NCBI GenBank assembly: GCA_002789915.1
Contig: PFUD01000023.1
Location: 1-64,000 of the forward strand
Length of the DNA: 64,000 bases
Reading direction: 5' to 3'
Origin: Comamonadaceae bacterium CG_4_9_14_3_um_filter_60_33
GTDB taxonomy: Bacteria; Pseudomonadota; Gammaproteobacteria; Burkholderiales; Burkholderiaceae_C
Shown here: positions 13,915 through 25,585 of the stretch, piece by piece
How positions within the stretch are numbered: position 1 is the stretch's first letter
Layout of the letters: each line of letters opens with the position of its first letter
Position numbers and translations under genes: made by a program
The notes under the pieces: generated by a model
What the model was told of the DNA's origin: nothing
The model's input: only the letters and a program-made list of their open reading frames with translations
The model's database searches: none

Positions 13915-14018
13915 GATTTTTCCTGATAAATGTAAGGTTTGGCGTTTTTTTTGTCAAAGCCTTGGATGTTAACCTGATCTGCTTGGCTTTGCCCCGCTTG
14001 CCGGGCCAAAGCCATGGT

Positions 14019-15170
14019 TCAACGACTTTTGCCGATGCGTCTTGCGCCCGATGAACCGGAGCCCGCCCCGCGTTTGCTGCCCTGCTCCTGCCGTTGTCGG
14101 CTGAAACTGTCGGCACCGATGTAGCCAAAATTGGTTTTCAAAGGGTCCGGTTGGGACTTTGCTGGCGAGTTCGCATTGTTGGCATTGTTGGCGGGCTTAT
14201 TGTTGCGCCCGGCGGGGCGACGACCGCGCAAGGGTGAACGCGGTGGCCGCTGTAGGGTGGCGTCTTCATCGGGCAAAGCCAACTGGGCATCTGCGCTGAC
14301 TGGCGCCGCCGCGTTCCTGGCTTTTTGCGTGAGCGCGTTGATATCAGCCGCGTCGAGCTCCAGCCAGGCGCCGCGTTTGAGGCCGCGCGGCAACACCATG
14401 GCACCGTAACGGATGCGGATCAAACGGCTCACGGCGTGGCCCACGGCCTCGAACATGCGCCGAACCTCCCGGTTGCGCCCCTCGGAAATGGTAATTCGGT
14501 ACCAGCAGTTGGCACCCTCACCGCCACCGGGCTCGATCGAACCAAAATTGGCCAGGCCATCGTCGAGTTTGACACCGTCGAGCAGGCGCTGCTTTTCTTC
14601 CGGACTCAAGGCGCCCAGCACGCGCACGGCGTATTCCCGCTCCAGGCCAAAACGCGGATGCATCAGGTTGTTGGCCAGTTCACCAGAGCTGGTGAACAGC
14701 AGCAGGCCCTCGGTGTTCAGGTCCAGGCGGCCCACGGCCTGCCACTTGCCCTGGAACAACTTGGGCAACTTGCGAAACACAGTGGGTCGGTTTTGCGGGT
14801 CGTCGTTGGACACCACTTCGCCCGCCGGCTTGTGGTAGGCAATGACTCGGGCCGGCGGTGGCTCGATCCTGAAACGGATCGGCTTGCCATTGACCTTGAC
14901 GTGGTCGCCGAACTGAACCCGCTGGCCGATGTGCGCCGGCTCGTTGTTGACGGTAATGCGGCCCTCCATGATCAACTGCTCCATCTCCAGCCGCGAGCCC
15001 ATGCCGGCCTGCGCCAGCACCTTGTGCAGCTTGGGCGATTCCGGCTGCGGCGCCAGCACCCTTTTGGGCGGGGCTGAGACCTGCGTGTCTTCGGCATCGA
15101 ATTGACCCGAGACGACGTCTTCGAACCGGATCACCGGAGACGCCGGAGATGCTGCCTGTTCATGTTTCAT
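14019..15170 (-). CDS. rluB: 23S rRNA pseudouridine synthase RluB-type
   Basis: S4 domain plus [14 protein letters not shown] motif and a low-complexity basic C-terminal tail. Confidence 0.9.
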   Translation of the reverse strand: MKHEQAASPASPVIRFEDVVSGQFDAEDTQVSAPPKRVLAPQPESPKLHKVLAQAGMGSRLEMEQLIMEGRITVNNEPAHIGQRVQFGDHVKVNGKPIRFRIEPPPARVIAYHKPAGEVVSNDDPQNRPTVFRKLPKLFQGKWQAVGRLDLNTEGLLLFTSSGELANNLMHPRFGLEREYAVRVLGALSPEEKQRLLDGVKLDDGLANFGSIEPGGGEGANCWYRITISEGRNREVRRMFEAVGHAVSRLIRIRYGAMVLPRGLKRGAWLELDAADINALTQKARNAAAPVSADAQLALPDEDATLQRPPRSPLRGRRPAGRNNKPANNANNANSPAKSQPDPLKTNFGYIGADSFSRQRQEQGSKRGAGSGSSGARRIGKSR

Positions 15171-15802
15171 GTTGATTCCTTTGATTCCATGTTCGTCACC
15201 GTGATTTCAACCTCGAGGGATGCCGCAGTGTCAGACCAATTCAGTTCAGGGCTGGCCGCCAGTGCCAGGTCCAAGCCCTCCGCGACCGACACCGAGTCGC
15301 CCAGCAAGGGCAATTGGTCCAGCGAAGCGAGCCCCAGGTCATCCAGAAATTGCCGCGTGGTGGCCAACAGCGCCGGCCTGCCGACGGTATCGCGATGCCC
15401 AATCACCTCGATCCAGCCTCGGTCTTCGAGTTGCTTGACCGTCAGCGAATTCACTGTAACGCCACGAATGTCCTCAATATCACCCCGAGTAACAGGCTGG
15501 CGGTAAGCAATGATGGCCAGCGTCTCCAGCGAGGCGCGGGCATAGCGCGGTGGTTTTTCCGGATACAGACGATCCAGGTAGGGCCGCATTTCGGCACGAC
15601 TCTGAAAGCGCCAGCCGCTGGCCAGTTGCACCAGTTCCACCCCGCGCTGCGACCAGTCCTGCTGAAGTTCGATCAGCAAAAGACGTATGTCGGCCACGCT
15701 GTGTGCTTGCCCAAAAAGCAACTGCATGTCGTGCGTCGACATGGGCTGTTGGGCGCACATCAAGGCAGCCTCAAGAATGCACTTGGCATCCAACGTTTTC
15801 AT
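15167..15802 (-). CDS. scpB: segregation and condensation protein ScpB
   Basis: Winged-helix ScpB sequence ([24 protein letters not shown]). Confidence 0.94.
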   Translation of the reverse strand: MKTLDAKCILEAALMCAQQPMSTHDMQLLFGQAHSVADIRLLLIELQQDWSQRGVELVQLASGWRFQSRAEMRPYLDRLYPEKPPRYARASLETLAIIAYRQPVTRGDIEDIRGVTVNSLTVKQLEDRGWIEVIGHRDTVGRPALLATTRQFLDDLGLASLDQLPLLGDSVSVAEGLDLALAASPELNWSDTAASLEVEITVTNMESKEST

Positions 15803-15929
15803 GGTGTCGCAGTCGTGAGGTTAACAGTGAAAAGCGATGCCAAAACAGACATCAGAACAAAAGAATGGAAGTGGCGTGGCAAACCGAAAAGCATTCGGTG
15901 ACGCATCAGTTGCTTGGGGGAACAACAAT

Positions 15930-16946
15930 TTAGAAGCTTGTTTGATTGTACTTGAGCCCCAGCAGGATGAGCGCCTGCACAAAATCATCGGGCAACGCGG
16001 CAGAAAAGGCCATCGACTGCCCTGTAACCGGGTGCTCAAAGGCAAGCCGGTAAGCATGCAAGGCTTGCCTGCCAATGCCAAGCGCCATCGAACCGCCATA
16101 CAGTGCATCGCCGGCCAGCGGGTGCATCAACTTGGCCATGTGTACCCTGATCTGGTGGGTTCTGCCGGTGTGCAGGGTGCACTGCACCAGACAGGCGCGG
16201 TCGGCATTGGCGAGCAGGTCAAAGTCGGTTCTGGCCGGTTTTCCCGGGTGCAGTGTCAGATCGACTGCCGCCATGCGCAGGCGGTTGGCCGGATCCCGGC
16301 CAATGGCCGCATCAACCGCACAGTGCCCGGCACCCGACCACGCGCCCTGCCCTATGGCCAGGTACTGGCGCTTGACGTCGCGCGCGGCAATGGCCTTGAC
16401 CAGCGCGTCCATCACGCTGCGGGTACGGGCCACCACCATCAGGCCGCTGGTGTCCTTGTCCAGGCGATGGACAATGCCCGCCCGTGGCAAATCAAAAGCC
16501 TTGGCGTCAAAGGCCAGCAGCCCGTTCATCAGAGTGCCCGCCCAGTTGCCGGGTGCCGGATGCACCACCAGACCGGCAGGCTTGTTGAGGACCAGCACAT
16601 GCGCATCGGCGTAAACCACATCAAGCGCCATGGTTTCGGCCTTGAAGGCCTGGCTTTGCGGTGTTGGCCGTAACTCGATCATGCCATTATCTGAGGCCCT
16701 GACCTTGTGGGCGGCCTTGACCTGCACCTGGCCGTTGACGCTGACCCCCCCCAGATCGATCAATTGCTGCAAATAACTGCGGGAAAATTCTGGCACCAGG
16801 TCAACCAGGGCCCGGTCCAATCGCATACCATGATGGGCGGCAGTAAAAACCAGCGGGCGTTGCTCGACTTCCGACTCGGCCTGCGCACCGCCTTCCAGCT
16901 CGTCCAGGGTGGGGCTGCCCGATATAATCAATGCTGTTTTTTTCAA
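15930..16946 (-). CDS. rluD: 23S rRNA pseudouridine synthase RluD-type
   Basis: S4 domain and VHRLDKDTSGLMVVA motif; start uncertain. Confidence 0.9.
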   Translation of the reverse strand: MKKTALIISGSPTLDELEGGAQAESEVEQRPLVFTAAHHGMRLDRALVDLVPEFSRSYLQQLIDLGGVSVNGQVQVKAAHKVRASDNGMIELRPTPQSQAFKAETMALDVVYADAHVLVLNKPAGLVVHPAPGNWAGTLMNGLLAFDAKAFDLPRAGIVHRLDKDTSGLMVVARTRSVMDALVKAIAARDVKRQYLAIGQGAWSGAGHCAVDAAIGRDPANRLRMAAVDLTLHPGKPARTDFDLLANADRACLVQCTLHTGRTHQIRVHMAKLMHPLAGDALYGGSMALGIGRQALHAYRLAFEHPVTGQSMAFSAALPDDFVQALILLGLKYNQTSF

Positions 16947-16960
16947 GAAAGTCTTTCGCT

Positions 16961-17767
16961 ATGTCTCATGCCAAATTATGTGCCGTTTGTGCCTGGATGT
17001 TGGCAGGCAGCGTGGTCTTGCTGAGCGCCTGCTCCACCACCACAGTTGACCCAACGGTGGGATGGAGCCCCAACAAAATTTACGCCGAGGCCAAGGACGA
17101 AATGAGCAGCGGCGCTTATGACAAGGCCATCCCGCTGCTGGAGAAACTCGAGGGTCGCGCCGCTGGCACGCCGCTGGCACAACAAGCCCAACTCGACAAG
17201 GCCTATGCCCATTACAAGGCCGGTGAGCCTGTGCTGGCCGTCGCCACGCTGGACCGTTTCATCAAATTGCATCCGTCGAGCCCGGCGCTCGACTACGCCC
17301 TTTACCTCAAGGGCATCGTTAATTTCAACGACGATCTGGGGCTTTTTTCAGGCTTGACCCGCCAGGACCTGGCAGAACGCGATCAAAAAGCCGCCAAGGA
17401 TTCCTTCGAGTCGTTCAAGGAACTGGTCAGCCGTTTCCCCGATTCACGCTACGCACCAGAGGCGCGCCAGCGCATGAACTACATCGTGAACTCGCTGGCG
17501 CAATCCGAGGTCTACGTGGCGCGCTACTACTACGAGCGTGGTGCCTACCTGGCGGCGATCAACCGAGCCCAGACCGCCATTGTTGACTACCAGGGCGTGC
17601 CTGCCCTGGAAGAAGCCCTGTTCCTTATGGTCAAGTCTTACGATGCCCTGGGCATGACTGCCTTGCGCGATGACACGCAGCGCGTGCTCGAAAAGAATTA
17701 CCCGCAGACGCCCTATCTGGTGCAGGGCGGTAAAGCAAAAAACGACCCGTGGTGGAAGATTTGGTAA
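16961..17767 (+). CDS. bamD: outer membrane protein assembly factor BamD
   Basis: Lipobox LLSACSTT plus TPR; MSHAKLCAVC start at 16961. Confidence 0.93.
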   Translation: MSHAKLCAVCAWMLAGSVVLLSACSTTTVDPTVGWSPNKIYAEAKDEMSSGAYDKAIPLLEKLEGRAAGTPLAQQAQLDKAYAHYKAGEPVLAVATLDRFIKLHPSSPALDYALYLKGIVNFNDDLGLFSGLTRQDLAERDQKAAKDSFESFKELVSRFPDSRYAPEARQRMNYIVNSLAQSEVYVARYYYERGAYLAAINRAQTAIVDYQGVPALEEALFLMVKSYDALGMTALRDDTQRVLEKNYPQTPYLVQGGKAKNDPWWKIW

Positions 17768-17771
17768 GCGC

Positions 17772-18536
17772 ATGACCCCGCCCGCCTACCGACTCACGGC
17801 CTCGACCGGCATCCACAAAGGCGATCGCGACTACCAGCAAGACCAGGTGCTTTTACTCAGCCACGCCAGAGTCAAGGGCTGTGTGTTGGCCGTATTGGCC
17901 GACGGCATGGGTGGGCGCAGCGGCGGACGCAAGGCTTCAGACCAGGTCATGCTCACGGCACGCCAGCTGTTCGAGCGCTACGATCCGGCCACCGACGACC
18001 CGCAAGCCACCCTGAAGCAATTGCTCAACGAAGCCCATACGGTCATTAAATTGATCGCCATTTCGTCTGAAGAAGAGCCCCACAGCACCGTCGCCGCGTT
18101 TTTGCTGAACCCGGGAGGCGACTGCCATTGGGTCCATGCCGGCGATTCGCGCATCTACTTGTTTCACAACAAGCAATTAATCAAGCGCACACGGGATCAT
18201 TCCTACGTTCAAATGCTGGTGGACTACGGTGAAATCACCGAGGAAGTCGCCCAAAGCCATCCTAAATCGAATATCTTGATGGGTTGTCTGGGTTCGGCCA
18301 ACGAATTAACCATGGCGTTTCATCACATCCCAAAGATGTCGGTGGGCGATACCCTGATGGTCTGTAGCGACGGCGTCTGGCACTATTTCACCGATGAAGA
18401 ACTGGGCAATGTGCTGGAAGCGCTGTCGCCCCGGGAAGCCACGGAGTTTCTGATAGAAAAAGCCAGAACCCGCGCGCATGGTAGCGGCGACAACCTGTCG
18501 CTGGCGGTCATCAAGTTCGAAGTCGCAAGCGCTTGA
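17772..18536 (+). CDS. PP2C-family serine/threonine protein phosphatase
   Basis: GDRDYQQDQ, VLADGMGGRSGG, HAGDSRIY, CSDGVW and SGDNLSL motifs. Confidence 0.92.
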   Translation: MTPPAYRLTASTGIHKGDRDYQQDQVLLLSHARVKGCVLAVLADGMGGRSGGRKASDQVMLTARQLFERYDPATDDPQATLKQLLNEAHTVIKLIAISSEEEPHSTVAAFLLNPGGDCHWVHAGDSRIYLFHNKQLIKRTRDHSYVQMLVDYGEITEEVAQSHPKSNILMGCLGSANELTMAFHHIPKMSVGDTLMVCSDGVWHYFTDEELGNVLEALSPREATEFLIEKARTRAHGSGDNLSLAVIKFEVASA

Positions 18537-18552
18537 GCTGACACCTGTGGGA

Positions 18553-19650
18553 TCAGGTCAAACAAGTATCGACATCGCGGCGCCCCATGGCCAGGAACTC
18601 AGCCGACTGCATCTCCTGCAGGCGTGACACGGTACGCACAAACTCGTTGCTCATCAAGCCCTCGGTGTAGAGTGCTGCGGCGGCAACGTCTGCCGACATG
18701 ATCAGCTTGACGCGACGGTCGTACAAGACGTCGATAAGCCAGGTAAAGCGTCGCGCCTCGGAGGACATCCGCGGCTGCAGCCGCGGCACGTCGCTGAGCA
18801 GCACGGTGTGGAACTGGCTGGCTATTTCAAGGTAATCGTTTTGCGAGCGCGGGCCGCCGCACAGGGTCTTGAAGTCAAACCACACCAAACCGCCGGCCTT
18901 GCGCCGCGCATAAATTTTGCGCGACTCAATCTGCAGCACCGGGTCTTCGTCCTGGGATTCGGACAAGCGCTCGAAAGCGTCCAGCATTTTTACCTCTGCC
19001 GCCTCCCCCAGTGGCGAGTGATAAAGCTCAAGTTGGGCCAGCGTCTGGCCCCGGTAATCGGTGCCGTTATCAACGTCGATCACGTTCAGCCGCGATTTGA
19101 GCAAGGCAATGGCCGGCAAAATGCGGTCGCGATGCAGACCACCTGGGTATAAATCATCGGGCTTGAAGTTGGAGGTGGTGACAAAGCCCACGCCATGCTC
19201 GAACAGGGCTGTCAGCAAGCGGTGCAGAATCATCGCGTCGGTGATGTCTGACACATGAAACTCATCAAAGCAGATCAGGCGAAATTTTTCCGCCATGCGT
19301 TTGGCGAGCAAATTCAGCGGATTCACCGTACCCTGCATGGCAGCCAGTTCGTGGTGCACCTCGCGCATGAATTCATGAAAATGCAGCCGGGTCTTGCGCT
19401 TGAGCGGCACCGCGTTGTAAAAGCAGTCCATCAAAAAGCTCTTGCCGCGGCCAACTCCGCCGTACATGTAAACGCCGCGCGGAATGGGTGGATGGTGGAT
19501 CAGCTTCTTGAGCGTATTGGAGCGGCGCTCGCGGTAGTGCGACCACTCCCGCGCACAGGTCTCCAGCGCTTGCACAGCGCGCAATTGCGCCGGGTCGGCG
19601 CTGTAGCCGCGCGCCAGCAACTCGGCCTGGTAAGTTTTTTTGACTGTCAC
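18553..19650 (-). CDS. zapE: cell division protein ZapE (AFG1-like ATPase)
   Basis: GGVGRGKSFLMD Walker A and LICFDEFHVSDITDAMIL; GTG start near 19650. Confidence 0.92.
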   Translation of the reverse strand: MTVKKTYQAELLARGYSADPAQLRAVQALETCAREWSHYRERRSNTLKKLIHHPPIPRGVYMYGGVGRGKSFLMDCFYNAVPLKRKTRLHFHEFMREVHHELAAMQGTVNPLNLLAKRMAEKFRLICFDEFHVSDITDAMILHRLLTALFEHGVGFVTTSNFKPDDLYPGGLHRDRILPAIALLKSRLNVIDVDNGTDYRGQTLAQLELYHSPLGEAAEVKMLDAFERLSESQDEDPVLQIESRKIYARRKAGGLVWFDFKTLCGGPRSQNDYLEIASQFHTVLLSDVPRLQPRMSSEARRFTWLIDVLYDRRVKLIMSADVAAAALYTEGLMSNEFVRTVSRLQEMQSAEFLAMGRRDVDTCLT

Positions 19651-19721
19651 TTGGCACCAAAAGCAGAAAGATGACCGCCTGAACCTGTTACCCAAGCCCA
19701 GGCCGCCATCGTCGTGCCGAT

Positions 19722-21149
19722 TCAGAAGTTCAGGGTACGTTTTTCAACGGCTAGCGCCGCTTCCTTGGTGGACTCGCTCAGCGTTGGGTGGGCGTGGCAA
19801 ACGCGCGCAATGTCTTCGCTGCTGGCGCGAAACTCCATCGCCACCACGCATTCGGCAATCAACTCGCTGGCCATGGGCCCGACGATGTGCACACCCAGAA
19901 TCTCGTCGGTGGTGGCATCGGCCAACATCTTCACCATGCCGGTGGTGTCGCCCAAAGCGCGCGCGCGGCCGTTGGCCAGGAACGGGAAAGTACCGGCCTT
20001 GTAAGCCACACCGTCGGCCTTGAGCTGCTGCTCGGTGCGGCCGACCCAGGCGATCTCGGGACTGGTGTAAATCACCCAGGGAACGGTATTGAAATTGACA
20101 TGGCCATGTTGACCAGCGATGCGCTCGGCCACTGCCACGCCCTCTTCCTCAGCCTTGTGCGCCAACATCGGGCCGCGCACCACGTCGCCCACCGCCCAGA
20201 CGCCGAGCAGGTTGGTCTTGCAGTCGCCGTCAACCACAATCGCACCGCGCTCGTCAAGTTGCAGGCCCACCGCCTCGGCATTCAGGCCGATGGTGTTTGG
20301 CACACGGCCAATCGACACAATCAATTTATCGACGTCGAGCGTTTGCGCTTCGCCCTTGACATTGGTCCAGGCCACACTGACGCCTTTCTTGCCAACCTTG
20401 ACCTCACCGACCTTGACGCCGAGTTCGATTTTCAGACCTTGCTTGACGAACGCCTTGTGCGCTTCCTTGGCAATCTGCTGGTCGACGGCCCCCAGAAAGT
20501 CTGGCAAGCCTTCGAGAATGGTCACCTCAGCACCCAAACGGCGCCAAACTGAGCCCATCTCCAGGCCGATCACACCCGAGCCGATCAAACCCAGTTTCTT
20601 CGGCACGGCGGTCATGGCCAAAGCGCCATCGTTGGAAAGCACCATGCTTTCATCAAAAGGCGCGCCCGGCAGCGCGCGGGCATTGGAGCCGGTGGCCACA
20701 ATGATCTGCTGACCGACCAGGGTTTCTTCAGTGGCACCCGCCACCTTGATCTCATAGCCACCCTCGACAGCCTTGGCAAAAGAGGCTCGGCCGTGGAAAA
20801 AGCTGACCTTGTTCTTTTTGAACAGGTACAGGATGCCGTCGTTGTTTTGCTTGACCACGGCATCCTTGCGCGCCACCATTTTGGCCGCATCCATGCTCAG
20901 ACCCTTGACCGTGATGCCATGGTCAGCAAAGTGGTGGCCGGCCTGCTCGAAATGCTCGCTCGACTGCAGCAGCGCCTTGCTTGGAATACAACCCGTGTTG
21001 GTGCAGGTACCGCCTGGCGCCGGGCCGCCCTTGGCGTTTTTCCACTCATCGACACAGGCCACGTTTTTGCCCAACTGGGCAGCGCGAATGGCGGCAATAT
21101 AGCCACCCGGGCCGCCACCGATCACGATCACATCAAATTGCTTGCTCAT
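19722..21149 (-). CDS. lpdA: dihydrolipoyl dehydrogenase
   Basis: [32 protein letters not shown] and C-terminal HAHPTLSE. Confidence 0.96.
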   Translation of the reverse strand: MSKQFDVIVIGGGPGGYIAAIRAAQLGKNVACVDEWKNAKGGPAPGGTCTNTGCIPSKALLQSSEHFEQAGHHFADHGITVKGLSMDAAKMVARKDAVVKQNNDGILYLFKKNKVSFFHGRASFAKAVEGGYEIKVAGATEETLVGQQIIVATGSNARALPGAPFDESMVLSNDGALAMTAVPKKLGLIGSGVIGLEMGSVWRRLGAEVTILEGLPDFLGAVDQQIAKEAHKAFVKQGLKIELGVKVGEVKVGKKGVSVAWTNVKGEAQTLDVDKLIVSIGRVPNTIGLNAEAVGLQLDERGAIVVDGDCKTNLLGVWAVGDVVRGPMLAHKAEEEGVAVAERIAGQHGHVNFNTVPWVIYTSPEIAWVGRTEQQLKADGVAYKAGTFPFLANGRARALGDTTGMVKMLADATTDEILGVHIVGPMASELIAECVVAMEFRASSEDIARVCHAHPTLSESTKEAALAVEKRTLNF

Positions 21150-21161
21150 AGAAAATCCTGA

Positions 21162-22445
21162 TTAAATATCAAACAGCAGACGGGCCGGATCTTCCAGCGC
21201 TTCTTTCATGGCCACCAGGCCCAACACGGCTTCACGGCCGTCGATGATGCGGTGGTCGTAGCTCATGGCAAAGTAGTTCATGGGGCGCACCACCACCTGG
21301 CCGTTTTCCACCATGGCGCGGTCTTTGGTGGCATGAATGCCCAGAATGGCGCTTTGCGGCGGGTTGATGATCGGGGTGGACATCATCGAGCCAAAGGTGC
21401 CGCCATTGCTGACCGAGAACGTGCCGCCGGTCATTTCTTCCATGCCGAGCTTGCCGTCACGCGCCTTGTTGCCGTATTCGGCAATTTTTTTCTCAATATC
21501 GGCAAAGCTCATCTGGTCGGCGTTGCGCAAGATCGGCACCACCAAGCCACGCGGCGAACCCACGGCAATGCCGATGTCAAAGTAACCGTGATACACGATA
21601 TCGTTGCCGTCGACCGAGGCGTTGAGCACCGGGAATTTTTTCAGGGCATGCACTGCCGCCTTGACAAAAAAGCTCATGAAACCGAGCTTGACGCCATGCT
21701 CTTTCTCGAAGCGTTCCTGCATGCGCTTGCGCATGTCCATCACCGGCGCCATGTTGATCTCGTTGAACGTGGTCAGGATGGCATTGGTCGATTGCGATTG
21801 CAGCAAGCGCTCGGCAACACGGGCGCGCAGACGGCTCATGGGCACGCGCTGTTCCGGGCGGCCAGCCAATTGCTCAGCCAGGCTGCTGGCAGGTGCTGCC
21901 ACTTGCGCCAGCAACGGAGCCGCCGGTTTGGCAGCGGGCATGACAGGCGCAGCAGCCACCTTGGGTGCGGCCACCGCAGCCAGCACGTCGCCCTTGGTGA
22001 CGCGACCGTCCTTACCGGTGCCCGCCACAGAACCCGCAGCCAACTGGTTATCAGCCATCAGCTTGGCAGCCGCAGGCATGGCCACGCCCGCCATCGACGC
22101 GCTGGCGGGAGCAGCAGGCGCCGCCGCAACAGCAGCAGGCGCCGCAGCCGCGGCCATCGCCGTCACCACAGGTGCCACTGGCGCCGCCGTGGCGCCAGCA
22201 ACGGCTTCGGTGTCGATGCGGGCAATCAGCTGCTCGGCAGCGACGGTGCTGCCATCGGGCTCGACGATTTCAATGATCACGCCCGCTGAGGGTGCGGGCA
22301 CTTCCAGCACCACCTTGTCGGTTTCAACGTCGATCAGGATTTCATCCACAGCGACGGCGTCGCCTACTTTTTTCTTCCACTGCAACAAGGTGGCTTCGGC
22401 CACGGATTCAGACAGTTGCGGGACTTTGACTTCTACGATTGCCAT
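21162..22445 (-). CDS. sucB: 2-oxoglutarate dehydrogenase E2, dihydrolipoyllysine-residue succinyltransferase
   Basis: Lipoyl domain ([12 protein letters not shown]), E3-binding domain, catalytic DHRIIDG; start [13 protein letters not shown]. Confidence 0.96.
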   Translation of the reverse strand: MAIVEVKVPQLSESVAEATLLQWKKKVGDAVAVDEILIDVETDKVVLEVPAPSAGVIIEIVEPDGSTVAAEQLIARIDTEAVAGATAAPVAPVVTAMAAAAAPAAVAAAPAAPASASMAGVAMPAAAKLMADNQLAAGSVAGTGKDGRVTKGDVLAAVAAPKVAAAPVMPAAKPAAPLLAQVAAPASSLAEQLAGRPEQRVPMSRLRARVAERLLQSQSTNAILTTFNEINMAPVMDMRKRMQERFEKEHGVKLGFMSFFVKAAVHALKKFPVLNASVDGNDIVYHGYFDIGIAVGSPRGLVVPILRNADQMSFADIEKKIAEYGNKARDGKLGMEEMTGGTFSVSNGGTFGSMMSTPIINPPQSAILGIHATKDRAMVENGQVVVRPMNYFAMSYDHRIIDGREAVLGLVAMKEALEDPARLLFDI

Positions 22446-22530
22446 AACAATTCTTTCAAAAATGATCTTGAGGGTTTGCAAGGCGGGCGAAGTGCCCGCC
22501 ACAAACAGTTTTAAGTGGGGAGGCTCGTCC

Positions 22531-25401
22531 TTACTTCGTCAGGACATAGCCTTTGAGCTTGCCAAACGCGCCTTCAACCAGCGCTTTTTGCTGCTCCTGG
22601 TGCAAATGCGAATAGCCCACAGCGGGGGATGCTGCTGCTGCCCGACCGGAATAACCCAGCTTTTGCCCCTCAAGCATGTTCTCGTGAATGTAGTGCTGCA
22701 CAAAAAACCAGGCGCCCTGGTTTTGTGGCTCGTCCTGCGTCCACACCACCTCACTGGCATTGGGGTACTTTTTGAGCTCGGTGGCAAAAGCCTTGTGCGG
22801 AAACGGGTAGAGCTGTTCCACGCGGAGGATGGCCACGTCCACAGAACCCATTTCCTCACGCTTCTTGGCCAGGTCGTAATACACCTTGCCGGAACAAGCC
22901 ACGACGCGCTTGACCTTGTCACCCTTGAGCACTTTCTGATCCGGAATGATGGTCTGAAAGCTGCCTTTGGTGAATTCAGCCAACGGCGACGCGGCGTCCT
23001 TGTGGCGCAGCAACGACTTGGGCGTGAAGATCACCAGCGGCTTTCGCAAGTTACGCACCATCTGGCGGCGCAGCACATGGAAAATTTGGCTGGCGGTGGT
23101 CGGCTGCACCAATTGCATGTTGGTGTCTGCCGCCAACTGCATGAAACGCTCAATACGCGCCGAGGAGTGCTCCGGGCCCTGGCCCTCGTAGCCATGCGGC
23201 AGCATCATGGCCAAGCCGTTGACTCGGCCCCACTTCACTTCGCCAGAAGCAATGAACTGGTCGATAACCACCTGGGCGCCATTGGCAAAGTCGCCAAACT
23301 GGGCTTCCCAGATCACCAACGTGTTGGGATCGTTGGAGGCGTAGCCGTACTCAAATCCCAGCACCGCTTCCTCTGACAGGATGGAGTCGATGACAACAAA
23401 CGGCGCCTGGTTTTCGGCCACGTTTTGCAGTGGCACGTAAGTACCGACATCCCATTTTTCGCGGCTTTGGTCGTGAATCACCGCGTGGCGGTGGGTAAAG
23501 GTGCCACGGCCGCAGTCTTCACCCGACAGGCGCACCGGGTAACCACTGGCCACCAGCGAGGCAAATGCCATGTGCTCGCCCATGCCCCAATCCACCGGGA
23601 TGTCGCCACGCCCCATGGCGGCACGGTCGTCGTACACCTTTTTCACCAGCGGATGCGGATGCACACTCGGTGGAATGGTGGTGATTTTTTCTGCCAGGCG
23701 CTTCCACTCGGCCATCGGAACGGCGGTGTCGCCAGCGTCGGTCCACTTTTTACCCAGAAACGGGGTCCAGTCCACTGCGTACTTGCTCTTGAAGTTGGTC
23801 AACACCGGGTCAATCGTGTGCTTGCCGGCATCCATCGCAGCACGGAAGGCCTTGAACATGTCGTCGCCGAGCGTGTCGCCCAGGCCTTGCGCTGCCAACT
23901 TGTCAGCGTACAGCTTGCGGGTACCGGGGTGGCTTGCGATTTTCTTGTACATCAGCGGCTGCGTTAGTGCTGGTGTGTCCTGCTCGTTGTGGCCGAGCTT
24001 GCGGAAACAAATGATGTCGAGCACCACGTCCTTGTGGAATTCCATGCGGAAGTCGAGCACCCATTGCATGGCCAACACCACGGCTTCGGGGTCGTCCCCG
24101 TTAACGTGAATCACCGGCGCTTCAACGCCTTTGACAATGTCGGTGCAATACAGCGTGGAGCGCATGTCGCGCGGATCAGACGTGGTGAAGCCAATCTGGT
24201 TGTTGATGATGATGTGGACTGTGCCCGCAGTACTGTAGCCGCGCGTTTGCGCCAGCGCCAGGGTTTCCTGATTCACGCCCTGGCCGGCAAAAGCGGCATC
24301 GCCATGCACCAGCACCGGCAGCACCTGGCGGCCGGTTGGGTCGGCGCGGCGGTCCATGCGCGCGCGCACCGAACCTTCGACCACCGGGTTGACAATTTCG
24401 AGGTGCGACGGATTGAACGCCAGGCTCAGGTGCACCGGACCGCCCGGGCTGGTCACGTCCGAGCTGAAGCCTTGGTGGTACTTGACGTCGCCCGAGGGCA
24501 GTTCCTCAGGGGCGGAATGGTCGAACTCGGCAAACAGGTCGGCGGGCATTTTGCCCAGCGTGTTGACCAGCACATTGAGGCGGCCACGGTGCGCCATGCC
24601 GATCACAATTTCCTGTACGCCTTGGGCGCCAGCCTGCTGAATCAGCGTATCCATGGCGGCAATGAAACTCTCGCCGCCTTCCAGAGAGAAGCGTTTCTGA
24701 CCCACATACTTGGTGTGCAGAAAGCGCTCCAGACCCTCAGCGGCGGTGAGGCGGTCGAGAATGTGTTTTTTCTCTTCGACATTGAAGTTGGGCTTGCTGC
24801 GCACGCTCTCGAGCTTTTGCTGCCACCAGCGTTTTTGCGTTTGATCGGTCAGGTACATGTATTCGGCACCGATGGAGCCGCAATAGGTTTCACGCAGCGC
24901 ATTGAGCAAATCGCGCAACGCCATCACTTCCTTGCCGAAGAAAGTATTGCTGGTGTTGTAAACGGTTTCCAGGTCAGCATCGGAAAAACCGTAGAACGAG
25001 GGCTCAAGCTCGGGAATCGGTTGGCGCTCGGTGCGCTTGAGCGGATCCAGATCAGCCCAGTTGGAGCCGACGTTGCGGTGCGCAGCGATCAGTTGCTGGA
25101 CGAAAACGCGCTTGCGGCCCAGGTCGGAGTCGGCACCGGCGGCCACCACCACTTTGGTGCCGCCCTGTTTGGCGCGCTCGGCAAACGCATTGATGACGGG
25201 TTGGTGCGGCACATCCCTGGCGTTGGACCCATCGACGGCTGGCACGTGCTGTAGAGCATCGAAATACTCGCGCCAGGAATCTGGCACGCTACCGGGGTTT
25301 TCGAGGTAGTTTTCGTACATCTCCTCGACGTACGGCGCGTTGCCGCCAAAGAGGTAGGTGTTTGCCTGGTAGGCTTGGTAAACCGTGTTGGTCTCACTCA
25401 T
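22531..25401 (-). CDS. sucA: 2-oxoglutarate dehydrogenase E1
   Basis: About 956 aa with [13 protein letters not shown]; start MSETNTVYQ at 25401. Confidence 0.96.
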   Translation of the reverse strand: MSETNTVYQAYQANTYLFGGNAPYVEEMYENYLENPGSVPDSWREYFDALQHVPAVDGSNARDVPHQPVINAFAERAKQGGTKVVVAAGADSDLGRKRVFVQQLIAAHRNVGSNWADLDPLKRTERQPIPELEPSFYGFSDADLETVYNTSNTFFGKEVMALRDLLNALRETYCGSIGAEYMYLTDQTQKRWWQQKLESVRSKPNFNVEEKKHILDRLTAAEGLERFLHTKYVGQKRFSLEGGESFIAAMDTLIQQAGAQGVQEIVIGMAHRGRLNVLVNTLGKMPADLFAEFDHSAPEELPSGDVKYHQGFSSDVTSPGGPVHLSLAFNPSHLEIVNPVVEGSVRARMDRRADPTGRQVLPVLVHGDAAFAGQGVNQETLALAQTRGYSTAGTVHIIINNQIGFTTSDPRDMRSTLYCTDIVKGVEAPVIHVNGDDPEAVVLAMQWVLDFRMEFHKDVVLDIICFRKLGHNEQDTPALTQPLMYKKIASHPGTRKLYADKLAAQGLGDTLGDDMFKAFRAAMDAGKHTIDPVLTNFKSKYAVDWTPFLGKKWTDAGDTAVPMAEWKRLAEKITTIPPSVHPHPLVKKVYDDRAAMGRGDIPVDWGMGEHMAFASLVASGYPVRLSGEDCGRGTFTHRHAVIHDQSREKWDVGTYVPLQNVAENQAPFVVIDSILSEEAVLGFEYGYASNDPNTLVIWEAQFGDFANGAQVVIDQFIASGEVKWGRVNGLAMMLPHGYEGQGPEHSSARIERFMQLAADTNMQLVQPTTASQIFHVLRRQMVRNLRKPLVIFTPKSLLRHKDAASPLAEFTKGSFQTIIPDQKVLKGDKVKRVVACSGKVYYDLAKKREEMGSVDVAILRVEQLYPFPHKAFATELKKYPNASEVVWTQDEPQNQGAWFFVQHYIHENMLEGQKLGYSGRAAAASPAVGYSHLHQEQQKALVEGAFGKLKGYVLTK

Positions 25402-25585
25402 GTTTCGCTGACTTTCATTTCCCTTGGGGAAACTTTGGCTGGTTAAAGCTCGTGGTTGATTAACCTCCCGCGTCACGGCTTGACCGTTTGGCGGATGCGA
25501 CAGTGGCGTTGGAAGGGCCTAATGCAAGAAAAGAATTGTGCCACCGAAAAGCAGCACAATCCTTACAGACTTAGATTGACCTTGA

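Noticed and set aside
13985-14013. GGCTTTG...CAAAGCC hairpin downstream of rluB
   Set aside because: Good stem but no U tract; left unassigned rather than called a terminator
21604-23376. 590-aa ORF antisense to sucB/sucA, and similar long antisense ORFs (983-1822, 2159-3259, 23989-25254, 26612-27451)
   Set aside because: Shadow ORFs of GC-rich coding DNA; translations are His/Arg/Gly-rich without recognisable domains, and the opposite strand encodes well-known proteins
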